Below are positions 18,090 to 30,729 of a stretch of 64,000 nt of DNA, one piece after another. Under the pieces are notes generated by a model. That model was not told the origin of the DNA, did no database searches, and saw only the letters and a program-made list of their open reading frames with translations. Made by a program: the position numbers and the translations under genes. The DNA is from Hahella chejuensis KCTC 2396. Its GTDB lineage: Bacteria > Pseudomonadota > Gammaproteobacteria > Pseudomonadales > Oleiphilaceae. The stretch is from NCBI RefSeq assembly GCF_000012985.1, contig NC_007645.1:124001-188000 (forward strand), written 5' to 3'. Every line of letters begins with the position of its first letter. Within the stretch, counting starts at the first letter, position 1.

Positions 18090-18646
18090 CCCTGCGGCGA
18101 TGTGTCCAGCAGGCTGAGATACTGTGGCGGTACGGCGTCGGTAAGCCATACCTGATTGGCGGAGAGATAGAAAGCGTGTCCCGCCAGGGTTAACGCTTTG
18201 GCGTCGATGCGGAAGATCACAGGCTTGCCATGTCGGCTTCCCACCTTATGGGCGGTCTCCACATCCGCGCTCAAGTGGACATGGCGACGTTGACCGGGTT
18301 GTAAGCCTGTAGCGAGGATGGCGTCCGTGAATCGCGTGGCGGAGCCGTGATACAGCTCATCCGGCGGCGTCACCGGCGTCAATTGCAGGTCCACGTCAAT
18401 AGAATGTCCCTGGCTGGCGCGAATGCGACGTTTGTCCCCGGACAGGGCGAAGCGCTGTTTGTCATTGGTGGCGACGATCTCCAGCACGTCCTGCAAACTG
18501 ATATTCACGCCCTGACGGGCGGCGCCCGCCAGTAACACCTCGATATCGGCCCAGCCGTTGGCGTCCAGAGGAAGCTGGATCAGTTCCGGCTGATGACGCA
18601 GCACCAGGCTGAGAAACTTGCTTTTTGATTTCAGCTTCTTATCCAT
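18086..18646 (-). CDS. kptA: RNA 2'-phosphotransferase (Tpt1/KptA)
   Basis: A 186-residue enzyme that removes a 2'-phosphate from RNA by transfer to NAD+, giving ADP-ribose cyclic phosphate. Motifs that carry the catalytic Arg-His-Arg-Arg set are visible: SLVLRHQP (about 13-20), RIRASQGHS (about 75-83), YHGSA (about 99-103) and RRHVHLS (about 119-125). In eukaryotes the 2'-phosphate arises in tRNA splicing. Bacterial KptA has no firm substrate, but the rtc and rlaP genes elsewhere in this window make RNA repair a reasonable context. It may be co-transcribed with pdxJ upstream (19-base gap). Confidence 0.95.
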   Translation of the reverse strand: MDKKLKSKSKFLSLVLRHQPELIQLPLDANGWADIEVLLAGAARQGVNISLQDVLEIVATNDKQRFALSGDKRRIRASQGHSIDVDLQLTPVTPPDELYHGSATRFTDAILATGLQPGQRRHVHLSADVETAHKVGSRHGKPVIFRIDAKALTLAGHAFYLSANQVWLTDAVPPQYLSLLDTSPQG

Positions 18647-18665
18647 GGACGCCAGACCTGCGGAG

Positions 18666-19394
18666 TTAGGAAAGAATCTCGACGTATTTTTGAATCACCT
18701 GATCAAAGCCCATTTCCAACGCCTCCACTGTTAACGCATGGCCGATGGACACTTCCGCGATCGTGCCTTCCGCCACCAGCGGCGCCAGATTCTCCAGGTT
18801 AAGATCGTGTCCGGCGTTCACTGTCAGGCCCAGAGACACGGCGTAGCGAGCGCAGGCCAGATACTTGGCGGCGATGGCGTCGAATTGCGGGGCTCCATAA
18901 GCGTGGGCGTATTCTTCCGTGTACAGTTCGATGCGCTTGGCGCCGGTTTCCTGGGCCAGTTTGATCTGGGCTTCATCGGGGTCCATAAACAGACTGACGC
19001 GTACGCCGGCGGCCTGTACTTTACGTACGATATCGGTGACGAATTCGCCGTCCTGGTTTAAATCCCAGCCGTGATCGGAAGTGATCTGGTCGGGCTTGTC
19101 CGGCACCAGCGTGAATTGATGAGGCTTGTAACGCAGCACCTGCTCGATCAGCTCTTCTTCCGGGTAACCTTCGATGTTCAGCTCGGCGTCGGCGAACTCC
19201 TTCACCAGCTCGCTCAGGTCGGCGATGTCGCTGTAACGGGCGTGACGCTGATCAGGACGCGGGTGAATGGTGACCCCACCGGCGCCCGCCTGCAACGCGC
19301 GGCGTCCGAACGCCTTCACGCTGGGATAATCGCGCCCTCTCGAATTGCGGATCAGGGCGATCTTGTTGAGGTTTACGCTCAGAACGGTCTTCAT
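18666..19394 (-). CDS. pdxJ: Pyridoxine 5'-phosphate synthase
   Basis: A 242-residue TIM-barrel enzyme condensing 1-deoxyxylulose 5-phosphate and aminoacetone 3-phosphate to pyridoxine 5'-phosphate, the last step of the DXP-dependent vitamin B6 route. Family motifs visible are [15 protein letters not shown] at the start, [30 protein letters not shown] in part, [15 protein letters not shown] and [11 protein letters not shown], with catalytic Glu and His residues in place. In E. coli it follows recO; that context is absent here. The length is typical. Confidence 0.97.
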   Translation of the reverse strand: MKTVLSVNLNKIALIRNSRGRDYPSVKAFGRRALQAGAGGVTIHPRPDQRHARYSDIADLSELVKEFADAELNIEGYPEEELIEQVLRYKPHQFTLVPDKPDQITSDHGWDLNQDGEFVTDIVRKVQAAGVRVSLFMDPDEAQIKLAQETGAKRIELYTEEYAHAYGAPQFDAIAAKYLACARYAVSLGLTVNAGHDLNLENLAPLVAEGTIAEVSIGHALTVEALEMGFDQVIQKYVEILS

Positions 19395-19563
19395 ATCTGC
19401 TGGGTCCTTATAAAACTGTCACGCGATGTTGCAGGATCATAGCACCCCGCAGCGGACAAACCCACTGCGACGCCGCGCAGCCAAGGGTTTTCCCCAGAAG
19501 TTTGTAAGTGCTTATTATGCTTAAATAAAGCACCCAATAACCGGTATTGAGGTCGCCTTTCTG

Positions 19564-21324
19564 ATGACTCAACGACTTTGCCCCCTACGGATATCGCGCG
19601 TCATAAGACGTAGCGCTGCGCTGATTATGCTCCTGCTGTCCTTTTCCGCCCTGGCCGTCCCGGAGGGATGGAAAGTGTTGATGGATAACGGCGAAGAGCT
19701 GTTTATTCCCGGAGACCTGAAAGCGGACGAAGAATACCGCATGTTTATTTCCGTGGCGGAAGACGTTCCGCAAAGTGGATATCGGGATTGGTTTGAACGT
19801 GTGCTGAAAGAAGACGGCGGCAAGCTGGGCGAGGTTATCGACACGCTGGCGGTCAAAGAAAATAAAGGCGGCGTACTTAGCTCTACAGTGATGATGCAGA
19901 CCGAGGGTAAGGCGCGATTCGTCCACTATATGGCGTTTTACGGTAAGGGGAAGGCGGTATACATGCGCATTTTCGCTTCAGACGGCGCTAAATTAGTTGC
20001 CCGCTACGGCGCAGGCATGCAGCAGATAATGAAGGAAACCCTGCCGTTACGGCTCAAGGGCGTCGCCAGTCAGTTAGGCGCTGCGACTCCGGCTCAGCCT
20101 GCGACGCAGAAATCTGCGCCGAGCCTTCCTGCATCAACCCAAAGTACAGGTGTAACCAGAAAAACGGATATCCAAAAAGTCGATAATGGCTCTCTTCCAA
20201 AGTATTCCTTGCCTTCGCATTACGAAGCGCTGGTGTGCGATTACACAACGGGCATCTCCAACTCCAACTACAAAGTGGATAACTTTGTTTATCTGTTATT
20301 TAAGGACGGTAGCGCTTACAAGCGCTTGACGGTTCCCCCTGAAGATTTCGACATCGCCAAAGCACGCAAAGAAAATCCGAAAAACTGGGGCGTCTGGAAG
20401 AAGAACGGCGACGGATACCGGGTTAAGGTCGGCGGCGACTGGCGTGAGCTTAAGCACAGCGACCTTCTGGAGCCTGCGCGGATCGGGGAACGACTGAACC
20501 GTTACATCTACATCATGAACGCGTATGGTATGGCGGGCATTTCCAGCACCTCCAGCGTGTACACCAACAGTTGGACCTTTCTCGGCTCAGGGCGCTTCAC
20601 CAAAGGTTCCTCCAGCCTGCATGGCTCGGGGGGGGCGGCGTCAGCCCTGACCGGAACCAGTGTATACGCCTCCAGCAAAAGCGATGAGCACGGAGACAGC
20701 TCGGTGGCTGGCGGGATGGCGCCGGGTGTGGTGACCTCCACAACCAGAGAGAACAACGACGGCGCTAAAAACCGGGGCGCATATCAACTGAACGGCTACG
20801 CCATGAATCTGAGTTTCGATAACGGCGAAAAACAGCGCATGCTGTTTGGATTTTGCCACGGCGACCGTACAGATCCTTTTCTCGGCGGAACCCAGTATTG
20901 GATGAAGGAGTCTGACGCTGAGCGTGATCTGCCGACCGACTGGAAAATGGTGATCACTGAAAATGAGGACCAGTTTTATATTCCCGGCGATCTCAAGGAA
21001 GGGGAAGTCTATCGTCTGGTGATCTCTCCGAAAGTGGAATTAAACGGACGCTCGATGGAGGACTGGTTTAAGCAGACGGTGACGGAAAACCTGTCGTATC
21101 TCGGTGAACCGCTCTTGGCCCAAAACTGGACAGGCCAGCAGGGGCTTTATCAGTACTACAATGCGTTCAAGGAAAATGGCAGAGACCTGTATGTGGTGTA
21201 TTACGGCATGAAGACACGAGGTCGATTCGGGCGCTTCGTTCGTCTCGTAATCTCCGATTCCGCTATGGCTAAGCGTTATACCAAGGAGTTACAACCGGCT
21301 TTTAAAGAAGCTTTCCGACAATAA
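19564..21324 (+). CDS. Exported protein of unknown function, first of a tandem pair
   Basis: A 586-residue protein with an N-terminal signal-like helix (about 15-32, ending ALA-VPEGW). Residues about 34-155 and about 452-585 are repeats of one domain: both begin W[K]..I/L..NG/E[D].[LF].IPGDLK..E.YR..IS and contain an aromatic W-F pair and a LGE. The centre (about 215-440) is Gly/Ser-rich with CDY, GSGRFTKG and a closing LNGYAMNLSFDNGEKQR-LFGF pattern. No family recognised. The following gene is a full-length paralog 20 bases downstream, so they form an operon. Likely periplasmic or surface-exposed. Confidence 0.75.
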   Translation: MTQRLCPLRISRVIRRSAALIMLLLSFSALAVPEGWKVLMDNGEELFIPGDLKADEEYRMFISVAEDVPQSGYRDWFERVLKEDGGKLGEVIDTLAVKENKGGVLSSTVMMQTEGKARFVHYMAFYGKGKAVYMRIFASDGAKLVARYGAGMQQIMKETLPLRLKGVASQLGAATPAQPATQKSAPSLPASTQSTGVTRKTDIQKVDNGSLPKYSLPSHYEALVCDYTTGISNSNYKVDNFVYLLFKDGSAYKRLTVPPEDFDIAKARKENPKNWGVWKKNGDGYRVKVGGDWRELKHSDLLEPARIGERLNRYIYIMNAYGMAGISSTSSVYTNSWTFLGSGRFTKGSSSLHGSGGAASALTGTSVYASSKSDEHGDSSVAGGMAPGVVTSTTRENNDGAKNRGAYQLNGYAMNLSFDNGEKQRMLFGFCHGDRTDPFLGGTQYWMKESDAERDLPTDWKMVITENEDQFYIPGDLKEGEVYRLVISPKVELNGRSMEDWFKQTVTENLSYLGEPLLAQNWTGQQGLYQYYNAFKENGRDLYVVYYGMKTRGRFGRFVRLVISDSAMAKRYTKELQPAFKEAFRQ

Positions 21325-21344
21325 CGTCGCCAGAGGTTTGAAAG

Positions 21345-23120
21345 TTGCCATCGTCACGCTTTGCTAGAACTCTACACAGACTGCGGGTCTTTATCGCCAC
21401 GCTACCTTTTGTGCTTTATACATCGGTGGTCCTCGCCGCCCCGGATGGCTGGTCAGTCCTGGTCGAAAACGGGGAAGAGATATTTATACCCGGTGATTTG
21501 GCTGGCGGGGAAGAATATCGGCTCTTCGTTTCCCCGGCTGTGACGCTTCCGCAAAACGGCTATTCGCAGTGGTTCAAAGAACGCATCGACCAGGACGCCG
21601 GCAAGTGGGGCGAGGTGTTGTCTGCGCCGCAGCCCCAGCAAAATGATGGCGGCGTAATGACGGCGACTTATGCGCTGCAGAGGCGGGACGGCGTCCGCCG
21701 TTACGCGCATTTCATGGGATTCTATGGGCAAGGCAAAGCAGTCTATCTGCGCATCATATCCTCGGATGTGACGACTCTGGTGGCGCGATACGCCAGCGGC
21801 ATGCAGCAGGTTATGAAAGAGACCATGCCGCAACGCTTGCAGGGGGTAGCCGTTTCCCAGACGGCGTCCGACGCGCCTGTTGAAAAGTCAGCGCCGGACT
21901 CCACCACTGCCGTCGCCACTGCAACCAAGCAAACTTCCAACGCGGCTTCATCGGAGTTAAAACGAATCGATAATGTTTCCGCCCCTGAATATTCTCTACC
22001 TGAACCATATCAGGCGCTGGTGTGCGACTTCACTGAGAACAGGGTGAATAACACCTACTACGATTATGTTGTGCTGTTGCTTAAAGACGGGACCGCCTAC
22101 AAAGGTCTGACGGCGCCGCCTGAAGATCTGAACATTGAGGTATCTCGTCGGCAAGAACCTGACCGCTGGGGAATCTGGGAAGAGGATGACGATAAGCGTT
22201 ACAGAATAAAGATTCCCGCCAGCGCGGAGAAATGGCGCCCGCTATCCAAAAGCCGGCGTTTGGCTCCTGCGCGGATGGGCGAACAGCTCAACCGTTACAT
22301 TTATAAATCCACTGCGGACAATATGGGCATGGTCGGCGGCGGTGGGTCATTCACCAACAGTTGGACTTTTCTCGGCTCCGGACGCTTCACCCGAGGTCGC
22401 TCCAGCCTGTTCAACAGCGGCATGATGGCTTCCGTCACGGCGGGGACCAGCGTTTACGCCGCATCATACAGCGACGAAGCCGGGGATAGCTCTTTTGTCA
22501 GCGGAAATTCTCCTGGCGTAGGCGTCACCTCCCAGAAAAAACACAATGACGGTTCTAATAACCGCGGTTGGTATAGCTTGAACGGATACGCCATGGAGCT
22601 GGCCTACGATAATGGCGAGACGGATAGGCGTCTATTCGGCTTTTGTTATGACGACCGCACACAGCCTTTCTTCGGCGGAACGCTGTTTTGGATGAGTAAA
22701 TCAGGTCCGGCGGATAAGCTGCCTTCTAAATGGCGTATGCAGATCAGTCTCAATGAAGAACGTTACTACGTGCCGAAAGAGCTAAAAGAGGGAGAGGTCT
22801 TCAGGGTGGTATTCTCGCCAAGAGCCGAGCTGGACGCCGCGCCGCTGAATGAGTGGTTTAAAAAAGCGGTGACGCAGAACTTTTCTTATCTTGGCCAACC
22901 CCAGATGAAGAGAGAATGGGGCAATATGAAAACGGGCTTGATGACTTATTTCAATAGCTATGTGGACGCGCAAGGCAAGCTGCTGGCTGTGCTGTATTAC
23001 GGCGCCAAAACTCAGGGAGAATATGGTCGCTTTGTACGTATTACTATGTCAGATGCAAGCTTGAACAAGCAGTACCATGAGCAACTAAAGCCCGCCATTT
23101 TAAATGCGTTCCGACCTTGA
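21345..23120 (+). CDS. Exported protein of unknown function, second of a tandem pair
   Basis: A 591-residue paralog of the preceding gene, colinear over its whole length: signal helix about 10-30, a repeated IPGDL..GEEYR.F.S domain at both ends (about 33-155 and 455-590), and the same Gly/Ser-rich core (GSGRFTRGRSS, LNGYAMELAYDNGETDRRLFGF in part). The start appears to be TTG at 21345, inside a short 20-base gap, which fits translational coupling to the first gene. The pair arose by duplication after the internal duplication. Confidence 0.75.
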   Translation: MPSSRFARTLHRLRVFIATLPFVLYTSVVLAAPDGWSVLVENGEEIFIPGDLAGGEEYRLFVSPAVTLPQNGYSQWFKERIDQDAGKWGEVLSAPQPQQNDGGVMTATYALQRRDGVRRYAHFMGFYGQGKAVYLRIISSDVTTLVARYASGMQQVMKETMPQRLQGVAVSQTASDAPVEKSAPDSTTAVATATKQTSNAASSELKRIDNVSAPEYSLPEPYQALVCDFTENRVNNTYYDYVVLLLKDGTAYKGLTAPPEDLNIEVSRRQEPDRWGIWEEDDDKRYRIKIPASAEKWRPLSKSRRLAPARMGEQLNRYIYKSTADNMGMVGGGGSFTNSWTFLGSGRFTRGRSSLFNSGMMASVTAGTSVYAASYSDEAGDSSFVSGNSPGVGVTSQKKHNDGSNNRGWYSLNGYAMELAYDNGETDRRLFGFCYDDRTQPFFGGTLFWMSKSGPADKLPSKWRMQISLNEERYYVPKELKEGEVFRVVFSPRAELDAAPLNEWFKKAVTQNFSYLGQPQMKREWGNMKTGLMTYFNSYVDAQGKLLAVLYYGAKTQGEYGRFVRITMSDASLNKQYHEQLKPAILNAFRP

Positions 23121-23259
23121 TTTGCAGAGGGCGGAGCGTATCTGACGGCCGCTCTGTTCCTTGCGCCATAATTCGCCATAATCCCACCTCTCGAAAGACA
23201 GGATTACTGTGTATGCTGGCGCTTTATCTAGATTCTGATTTTATTTAGCAGTGGACACT

Positions 23260-25026
23260 ATGACCCCTCAAGAAACCCGTTTTCCCTTTTTCTCCACTTT
23301 GCTCGCTGGTATAGCGACGGGCGTGGCCGCCTGGCTGGGTACTGAGTATTGGCCGAATGATCTTATGGCTCAGAAGGCTGCGGCTGTCGCGATCACTTTT
23401 ATTTTTGTCTTCGCCGGCGCATTTTTGTTTACCGGCAGAACGCGCAGGAGCGCTTCGAATTGGGCGCTGGCGGCGGGCATCGCCATTGTAATTGGCTTAT
23501 CCGCGGTCTGGTTAATCACCAACACGTTCAAACCAGAGGGCGGTAGCTACGAGGGCTCCTCAGATCTGGTGACCTCATGGTGGGTGACAATCGTGCCGCT
23601 GCTATTTGCGCTGCTGCCCTTTGTTCAATGTGATTTTCAAAAGAATCAGAGTTTTATGAGCGATATTCTCAATGTAGAGCTGTATCGCAAGTATTGGGAA
23701 AACCTGTTTATTCTGGCGTTTGCCGGCCTGTTAGTTGGGTTGTACTGGCTGGTCGCGACGTTATGCGCGGCTTTGTTCGATATCCTGAAGATTGTTGAGC
23801 TGGGGCGGTTTATTGAATACGAGCCTGTAGGTTGGACTGCGTCAGCGATCATTTTCGCCTTGGGAATCAGCCTGGGATGTCGCTACCCCAACTTGTTGAA
23901 TATGCTGACCGGACTTATCGCTACGATATGTCGTGCGATTCTGCCGCCAGTGGCGGTGTTCATGATCGCCTTTGCAGTCGCCTTGTCTATCGTAGGTTTG
24001 GATATGATCTGGAGCACTGGTCGCTCCACTCCGATGTTGTTGGCGATGATTCTGGTGGCGGTCATATCGTTGAACGGCGCAGCCCAGTGTGGCGGTGAGG
24101 GCGGTAATCCATATCCACAATGGCTACGCGGCGTCATCTATGTTTTGTTGGCGTTATTGCCTGTCTTCGCCATACTGGCGGGGTACTCGTTATATCAACG
24201 TATAGACCAGTACGGCCTGACTCCGGATCGTTATTACCCAGCTTTATTGGTCGTGTTGGCGCTGGCGCTGACTTTGAGCTATTGCGTCATGTTTATTATG
24301 AAACGCGCGTCTTGGCTGACGACGCTGAATACGGTAAATATCCCGGTTGTTCTGGCGGCGGCGCTGATGGCGATGTTGACGCTTACCCCTTGGCTGAACT
24401 CCCAGGAAGTCAGTGCAAGCAACCAGTTTGCAAGACTGGAGGCGGGAAAAAGCACCGCGGAAAATGTCGATCTGGGCTTGTTCCGTTTTCAGTTAGGGCG
24501 CTCCGGCCAAGAGCGCTTAACGCAGATCAAAGCGATGGTGGAGGGCGAAAGCTCTCTGCCTCAAGCCCAGGCGCAAGTACTCTCTCAACGTCTTGAAGTA
24601 CTAAAAACCGCTAATTATTACTATGACTGGAAAGAGAAAGAGCGTCTGGCTGAGTTGTACTCAAAGCCAATAGGGCTGGAGTGGCTGGATGAAGGCGTCG
24701 CCGATGTTGCAGCATTTGAAGGCGCTGTGGAGTTGGAAATGTGTCGGGAGAGATTGTGTTTCGCTTTCACGGTAGATCTCGATCAGGACGGCGATAAAGA
24801 AGTATTGGTGGCGGAAGAGATCGAGTACGTGTATGACCTCAAAGTCTACGATGCTGACGATGCTGGTGTGTGGCGCAAGATGGGCCAACTGGACTTATCT
24901 AGAGCGTCGTCGTGTTGCAATAGGGATATCGTCGAGCTATTGAAGAGCAGAGACTTTGAGTTGCAGCAACCGCGCTACCAATCTTTGCGTCTCGGCGACA
25001 CTCTATTTTCCTTCTCGCCTGATTAG
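23260..25026 (+). CDS. DUF4153-like multi-pass membrane protein
   Basis: A 588-residue protein with about eleven predicted membrane segments over residues about 10-390, and a soluble C-terminal region (about 395-588) with two Cys pairs (MCRERLCF and SSCCN). The membrane part resembles DUF4153 proteins, of unknown function. The C-terminal stretch VDLDQDGDKEVLVAEE looks like an FG-GAP-type Ca-binding Asp motif and may face the periplasm. GTG at 23251 is an alternative start. A structured repeat lies downstream. Confidence 0.75.
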   Translation: MTPQETRFPFFSTLLAGIATGVAAWLGTEYWPNDLMAQKAAAVAITFIFVFAGAFLFTGRTRRSASNWALAAGIAIVIGLSAVWLITNTFKPEGGSYEGSSDLVTSWWVTIVPLLFALLPFVQCDFQKNQSFMSDILNVELYRKYWENLFILAFAGLLVGLYWLVATLCAALFDILKIVELGRFIEYEPVGWTASAIIFALGISLGCRYPNLLNMLTGLIATICRAILPPVAVFMIAFAVALSIVGLDMIWSTGRSTPMLLAMILVAVISLNGAAQCGGEGGNPYPQWLRGVIYVLLALLPVFAILAGYSLYQRIDQYGLTPDRYYPALLVVLALALTLSYCVMFIMKRASWLTTLNTVNIPVVLAAALMAMLTLTPWLNSQEVSASNQFARLEAGKSTAENVDLGLFRFQLGRSGQERLTQIKAMVEGESSLPQAQAQVLSQRLEVLKTANYYYDWKEKERLAELYSKPIGLEWLDEGVADVAAFEGAVELEMCRERLCFAFTVDLDQDGDKEVLVAEEIEYVYDLKVYDADDAGVWRKMGQLDLSRASSCCNRDIVELLKSRDFELQQPRYQSLRLGDTLFSFSPD

Positions 25027-25071
25027 ATCAAGCAATAATGGTACGTTCGCCTGCTTGCAATGGGCTTTATT

Positions 25072-25180
25072 AATCCAGCAGGCAATTAGCGCCTTTCTAC
25101 TTGCCTGAAACGATAGGGCCTGCGTATGTCAGGTCCTATCTTCCATGGCGAGTCGTCCCGCAGACGTCAGCATGCGTCGG
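25072..25180. repeat. Structured intergenic repeat (copy A)
   Basis: Three consecutive hairpins: CAGGCAA / TTGCCTG (25079-25107), GATAGGGCCTG / CAGGTCCTATC (25112-25140), and CAGACG / CGTCGG (25161-25180). The copy at 35206-35316 has the same three hairpins in the same order, with compensatory base changes in the stems, so the RNA or cruciform shape appears selected. It lies between convergent genes. Confidence 0.7.
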
Positions 25181-25236
25181 TCGTCGCCATGTCAATAAAG
25201 CAAAGAGAGGCCCGCGTTGCAGAGGTCCTTTTCGTC

Positions 25237-25677
25237 TTAGCCTTTTGCGTCCACTCGCGTTTCTTCAGGGCATTTGGCGGCGGCGCTGAATGCCTGTTCC
25301 GGCTCCAGAAACACCACATTCACGTCATCAATCAGCCATTCGGCGCCTTCCTGTACATACGCCAGATAAAACGTTAGCGGTTCACCGCCGATGCCGTAGC
25401 CATTGACCGTCAGGCAGCCGCTATCCTCTCCAACTGCGGCGGAATGGGAGTGCTCCCGCAGCATGTAGGCTTTGAACCCCAGCTGTGCGAACGCCGCCTG
25501 ATCGCCCGTCACTTGGTCCACAACCCGGCGCGAAAAATACAGCGGATAGTCCGCGCTCAAGGCGTTGGCGTCAACGGCTTCCGCGTACAGGCGGTAATTC
25601 GGATACAAGGGATCGAGCGGGCCAACGGATGCGCATCCTGTTGCAAGCAGACAGAGAATCAGTCCCCAGATTTTCAT
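25237..25677 (-). CDS. Lipoprotein with its own internal start
   Basis: 146 residues from the ATG at 25677, which is preceded at 7 bases by GGGGGA. The start MKIWGLILCLLATGC is a complete lipoprotein signal peptide with lipobox and acylated Cys. The remainder is a small unknown domain ending in KCPEETRVDAKG. The frame is open upstream into the preceding domain, so in-frame initiation here would give a membrane-attached form besides the long product. Confidence 0.55.
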   Translation of the reverse strand: MKIWGLILCLLATGCASVGPLDPLYPNYRLYAEAVDANALSADYPLYFSRRVVDQVTGDQAAFAQLGFKAYMLREHSHSAAVGEDSGCLTVNGYGIGGEPLTFYLAYVQEGAEWLIDDVNVVFLEPEQAFSAAAKCPEETRVDAKG

Positions 25678-26109
25678 GCTCAGTTCCCCCATGATATTCC
25701 GTAATTGTTCGTCGTAGGCGTGATTGCGTTGCTGCATGGCTTTGGCGGCGCGGCACAACAGGCCGGAGCAGGAAGTAATCAACTCCTCAATATCAAAACT
25801 GCCGCCCACGCTAAGACTGATAAGCCCGATGGAAAACGTGGCGTTGTACTTGATCAGATTGCCTTCGCCGTTGGCGAACGTAATGCTCACCCACTTCACC
25901 CTGGCTCCAATCGCCTTCAATGCGGGATCGCCGCTAAAAGTCAGCACCCCCGCCGAACCGGACAGCGTCGCCTTACCATCCTGATCCACCGCCAGCTTAA
26001 ACGACCCCTTACTACGCACAATCTTCGCCGTCAGTCCCTTGTCCGTCGAATAAGCCGTTTCAATCAACCTGGCGACAGAAATCTTCAACTCAGCCCGCGT
26101 CGGATTCAT
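25237..26109 (-). CDS. In-frame fusion of a soluble domain with a lipoprotein
   Basis: A 290-residue open frame from ATG 26109 (GAGG 9 bases upstream; a TTG at 26154 is a weaker start). Residues 1-144 look cytosolic and mildly helical-beta, with no signal, and no family is recognised. Then a complete lipoprotein begins without any stop between: a methionine, a hydrophobic stretch and the lipobox LLATGC, about residues 145-160. A lipobox in the middle of a protein cannot work as a signal peptide, so this is either a lost stop codon or two overlapping translation units in one frame. See the separate entry for the lipoprotein. Confidence 0.55.
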   Translation of the reverse strand: MNPTRAELKISVARLIETAYSTDKGLTAKIVRSKGSFKLAVDQDGKATLSGSAGVLTFSGDPALKAIGARVKWVSITFANGEGNLIKYNATFSIGLISLSVGGSFDIEELITSCSGLLCRAAKAMQQRNHAYDEQLRNIMGELSMKIWGLILCLLATGCASVGPLDPLYPNYRLYAEAVDANALSADYPLYFSRRVVDQVTGDQAAFAQLGFKAYMLREHSHSAAVGEDSGCLTVNGYGIGGEPLTFYLAYVQEGAEWLIDDVNVVFLEPEQAFSAAAKCPEETRVDAKG

Positions 26110-26154
26110 CTCATGTTTCCTCAAAAGCCTGTTAAATTCAATTTTTATTGGCAA

Positions 26155-26503
26155 TAAACATTGCTTTTAAGAAAATAGAGCAGAAAAAAGCACAAGAGAA
26201 TCGGTGTTTTGGTTTAAGGAAAAGCGACTAACCGGAAATGCCGAAAAGCTGGCTTGGTAAACAAAGGAACTTTCAGGAAGGAGTGTTTGTCATGAAAATG
26301 TTAATAAATATAGGCAAAAGCTCCTATCATCCTGAAAATTGTCTTATTTTGTCGTAAATGGATATACGCTTATAACGAGGATTTGATACGGAATCCGCCT
26401 GATACTCGCTTTATCCGCAAGAGATATAAAATACACTAGTAATTGTATATCGCGTCCACTTGCCATCCACCCGCGACCAAGCCTAAACTAATCGGCACAT
26501 CTT
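26155..26503. other. AT-rich intergenic region before the thiamine riboswitch
   Basis: About 350 bases, AT-rich, holding the thiC operon promoter. The only coding candidate is a 21-codon ORF at 26292-26357 with GGAAGGAG upstream. No other structure is seen. Confidence 0.4.
26292..26357 (+). CDS. Tiny ORF with strong ribosome-binding site
   Basis: ATG at 26292, a 21-residue product with the sequence start MKMLINIGKSSYHP, preceded by AGGAAGGAG with a good spacing. It has no recognised homology and the promoter for thiC probably lies beyond it, so it may be chance. Confidence 0.2.
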   Translation: MKMLINIGKSSYHPENCLILS

Positions 26504-26590
26504 GTCGGGGTGCCTGGAGTAACAGGCTGAGACCACAACAGTGGGGCCCGTAGAACCTGATCTGGTTAGTACCAGCGTAGGAAACAAGTA
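26504..26590 (+). ncRNA. TPP riboswitch (THI element)
   Basis: The thi-box landmarks are in order: GGGGUGCC near 26507, CUGAGA at 26527-26532, the ACCUGAUCUGGUUA element near 26555-26569, and GCGUAGGAA near 26575-26583. It binds thiamine pyrophosphate and represses the thiC operon, about 120 bases upstream of the thiC start, so control is probably at translation initiation or termination. Confidence 0.95.
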
Positions 26591-26699
26591 GTTCATCAAA
26601 CGTTCACCGCGGCGCGCCATCCTCAGGATGCAGCCGAGTCACACAGCAAGACGTTGATGCCCTCTCTCCTAACTGGTGCTACCCCATACAACCAACTAG

Positions 26700-29683
<2,984 letters not shown>

Positions 29684-29694
<11 letters not shown>

Positions 29695-29893
29695 CATTGA
29701 AATTACGCTGAATGGCGAACCCAGGCATGTGCGCGACGCCGCGTTGAGCAAGGTGCTGGAAACATGCGGTTATCAGGGCGTCGGTTTCGCCGTGGCGATC
29801 AATGGCGAATTTGTGCCCCGTTCCGCCTATACGCAAACCGCCGTGAACCCGGGCGACATGATCGATGTCGTGGCCCCGGTGGCGGGCGGCTGA
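29684..29893 (+). CDS. thiS: Sulfur-carrier protein ThiS
   Basis: A 69-residue ubiquitin-like protein ending in the required GG, which becomes a thiocarboxylate and hands sulfur to ThiG. The ATG at 29684, with GAGG close upstream and overlapping the thiO stop by 11 bases, is preferred over GTG at 29672. Typical length is about 65-70. No ThiF adenylyltransferase is in this operon, so another adenylating enzyme must act elsewhere. Confidence 0.95.
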
Positions 29894-29940
29894 CGCGCGG
29901 TGAAATAAATACAGGTGGTCGACGCCACCGGAGGTAAATC

Positions 29941-30729
29941 GTGGATAAGCTGTCTCTGTATGGAGAAACCTTTACGAGCCGACTGCTGATTGGCTCGGCT
30001 TTGTATCCGTCGCCGGCCATCATGCTGGATTCGGTGCGGGCCAGCGGCGCGGAAATCATCACTTTATCCCTGCGGCGGCAGAATCCGGCCCAGCAGGACG
30101 GCAAGGCGATCTGGGATTACATTCGCTCCAGCGGCTGCAAACTGCTGCCGAACACCGCAGGCTGCAAGTCTGCGAAAGAAGCGGTGACGCTGGCGGAAAT
30201 GTCCCGGGAGATCTTCCAGACGGACTGGCTGAAACTGGAAGTCATTGGCGATGATTACACCCTGCAACCGGACCCCTATGGACTGGTCGAAGCGGCGAAG
30301 GAACTGAGCAAGCGCGGCTTCAAAGTGCTGCCCTATTGCACGGAAGATCTGGTGCTGTGCCGACGCTTACTGGACGCAGGCTGTGAGGCGCTGATGCCCT
30401 GGGGCGCGCCGATTGGCACCGGTCAGGGGTTATTAAACAAATACAATCTGGGCATGCTGCGGGAGCGGTTGCCGGATACGCCGATGATCATCGACGCCGG
30501 GCTGGGCGCGCCCTCCCACGCGACGGAAGCGATGGAAATGGGCTTTGACGCCGTTTTGTTGAATACGGCGATCGCTAAAGCGCATGATCCCGTCGGCATG
30601 GGCGTCGCGTTCAAGCTGGCGGTGGAGGCCGGTCGCGCCGGATACAACGCTGGCCTGATGCTGAAGCGGCAAACCGCCAGTCCCAGCACGCCGACCATCG
30701 GAATGCCTTTCTGGCGTCGCCATGACTAA
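29941..30729 (+). CDS. thiG: Thiazole synthase ThiG
   Basis: A 262-residue TIM-barrel protein that builds the thiazole phosphate from deoxyxylulose phosphate, dehydroglycine and ThiS thiocarboxylate. The Schiff-base lysine is in [10 protein letters not shown] (about residue 100), the family GGxCxPxx-type residues follow, and [11 protein letters not shown] and [10 protein letters not shown] are conserved. GTG start with GGAGGT 5 bases upstream. The stop overlaps the start of thiDE. Confidence 0.96.
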   Translation: MDKLSLYGETFTSRLLIGSALYPSPAIMLDSVRASGAEIITLSLRRQNPAQQDGKAIWDYIRSSGCKLLPNTAGCKSAKEAVTLAEMSREIFQTDWLKLEVIGDDYTLQPDPYGLVEAAKELSKRGFKVLPYCTEDLVLCRRLLDAGCEALMPWGAPIGTGQGLLNKYNLGMLRERLPDTPMIIDAGLGAPSHATEAMEMGFDAVLLNTAIAKAHDPVGMGVAFKLAVEAGRAGYNAGLMLKRQTASPSTPTIGMPFWRRHD

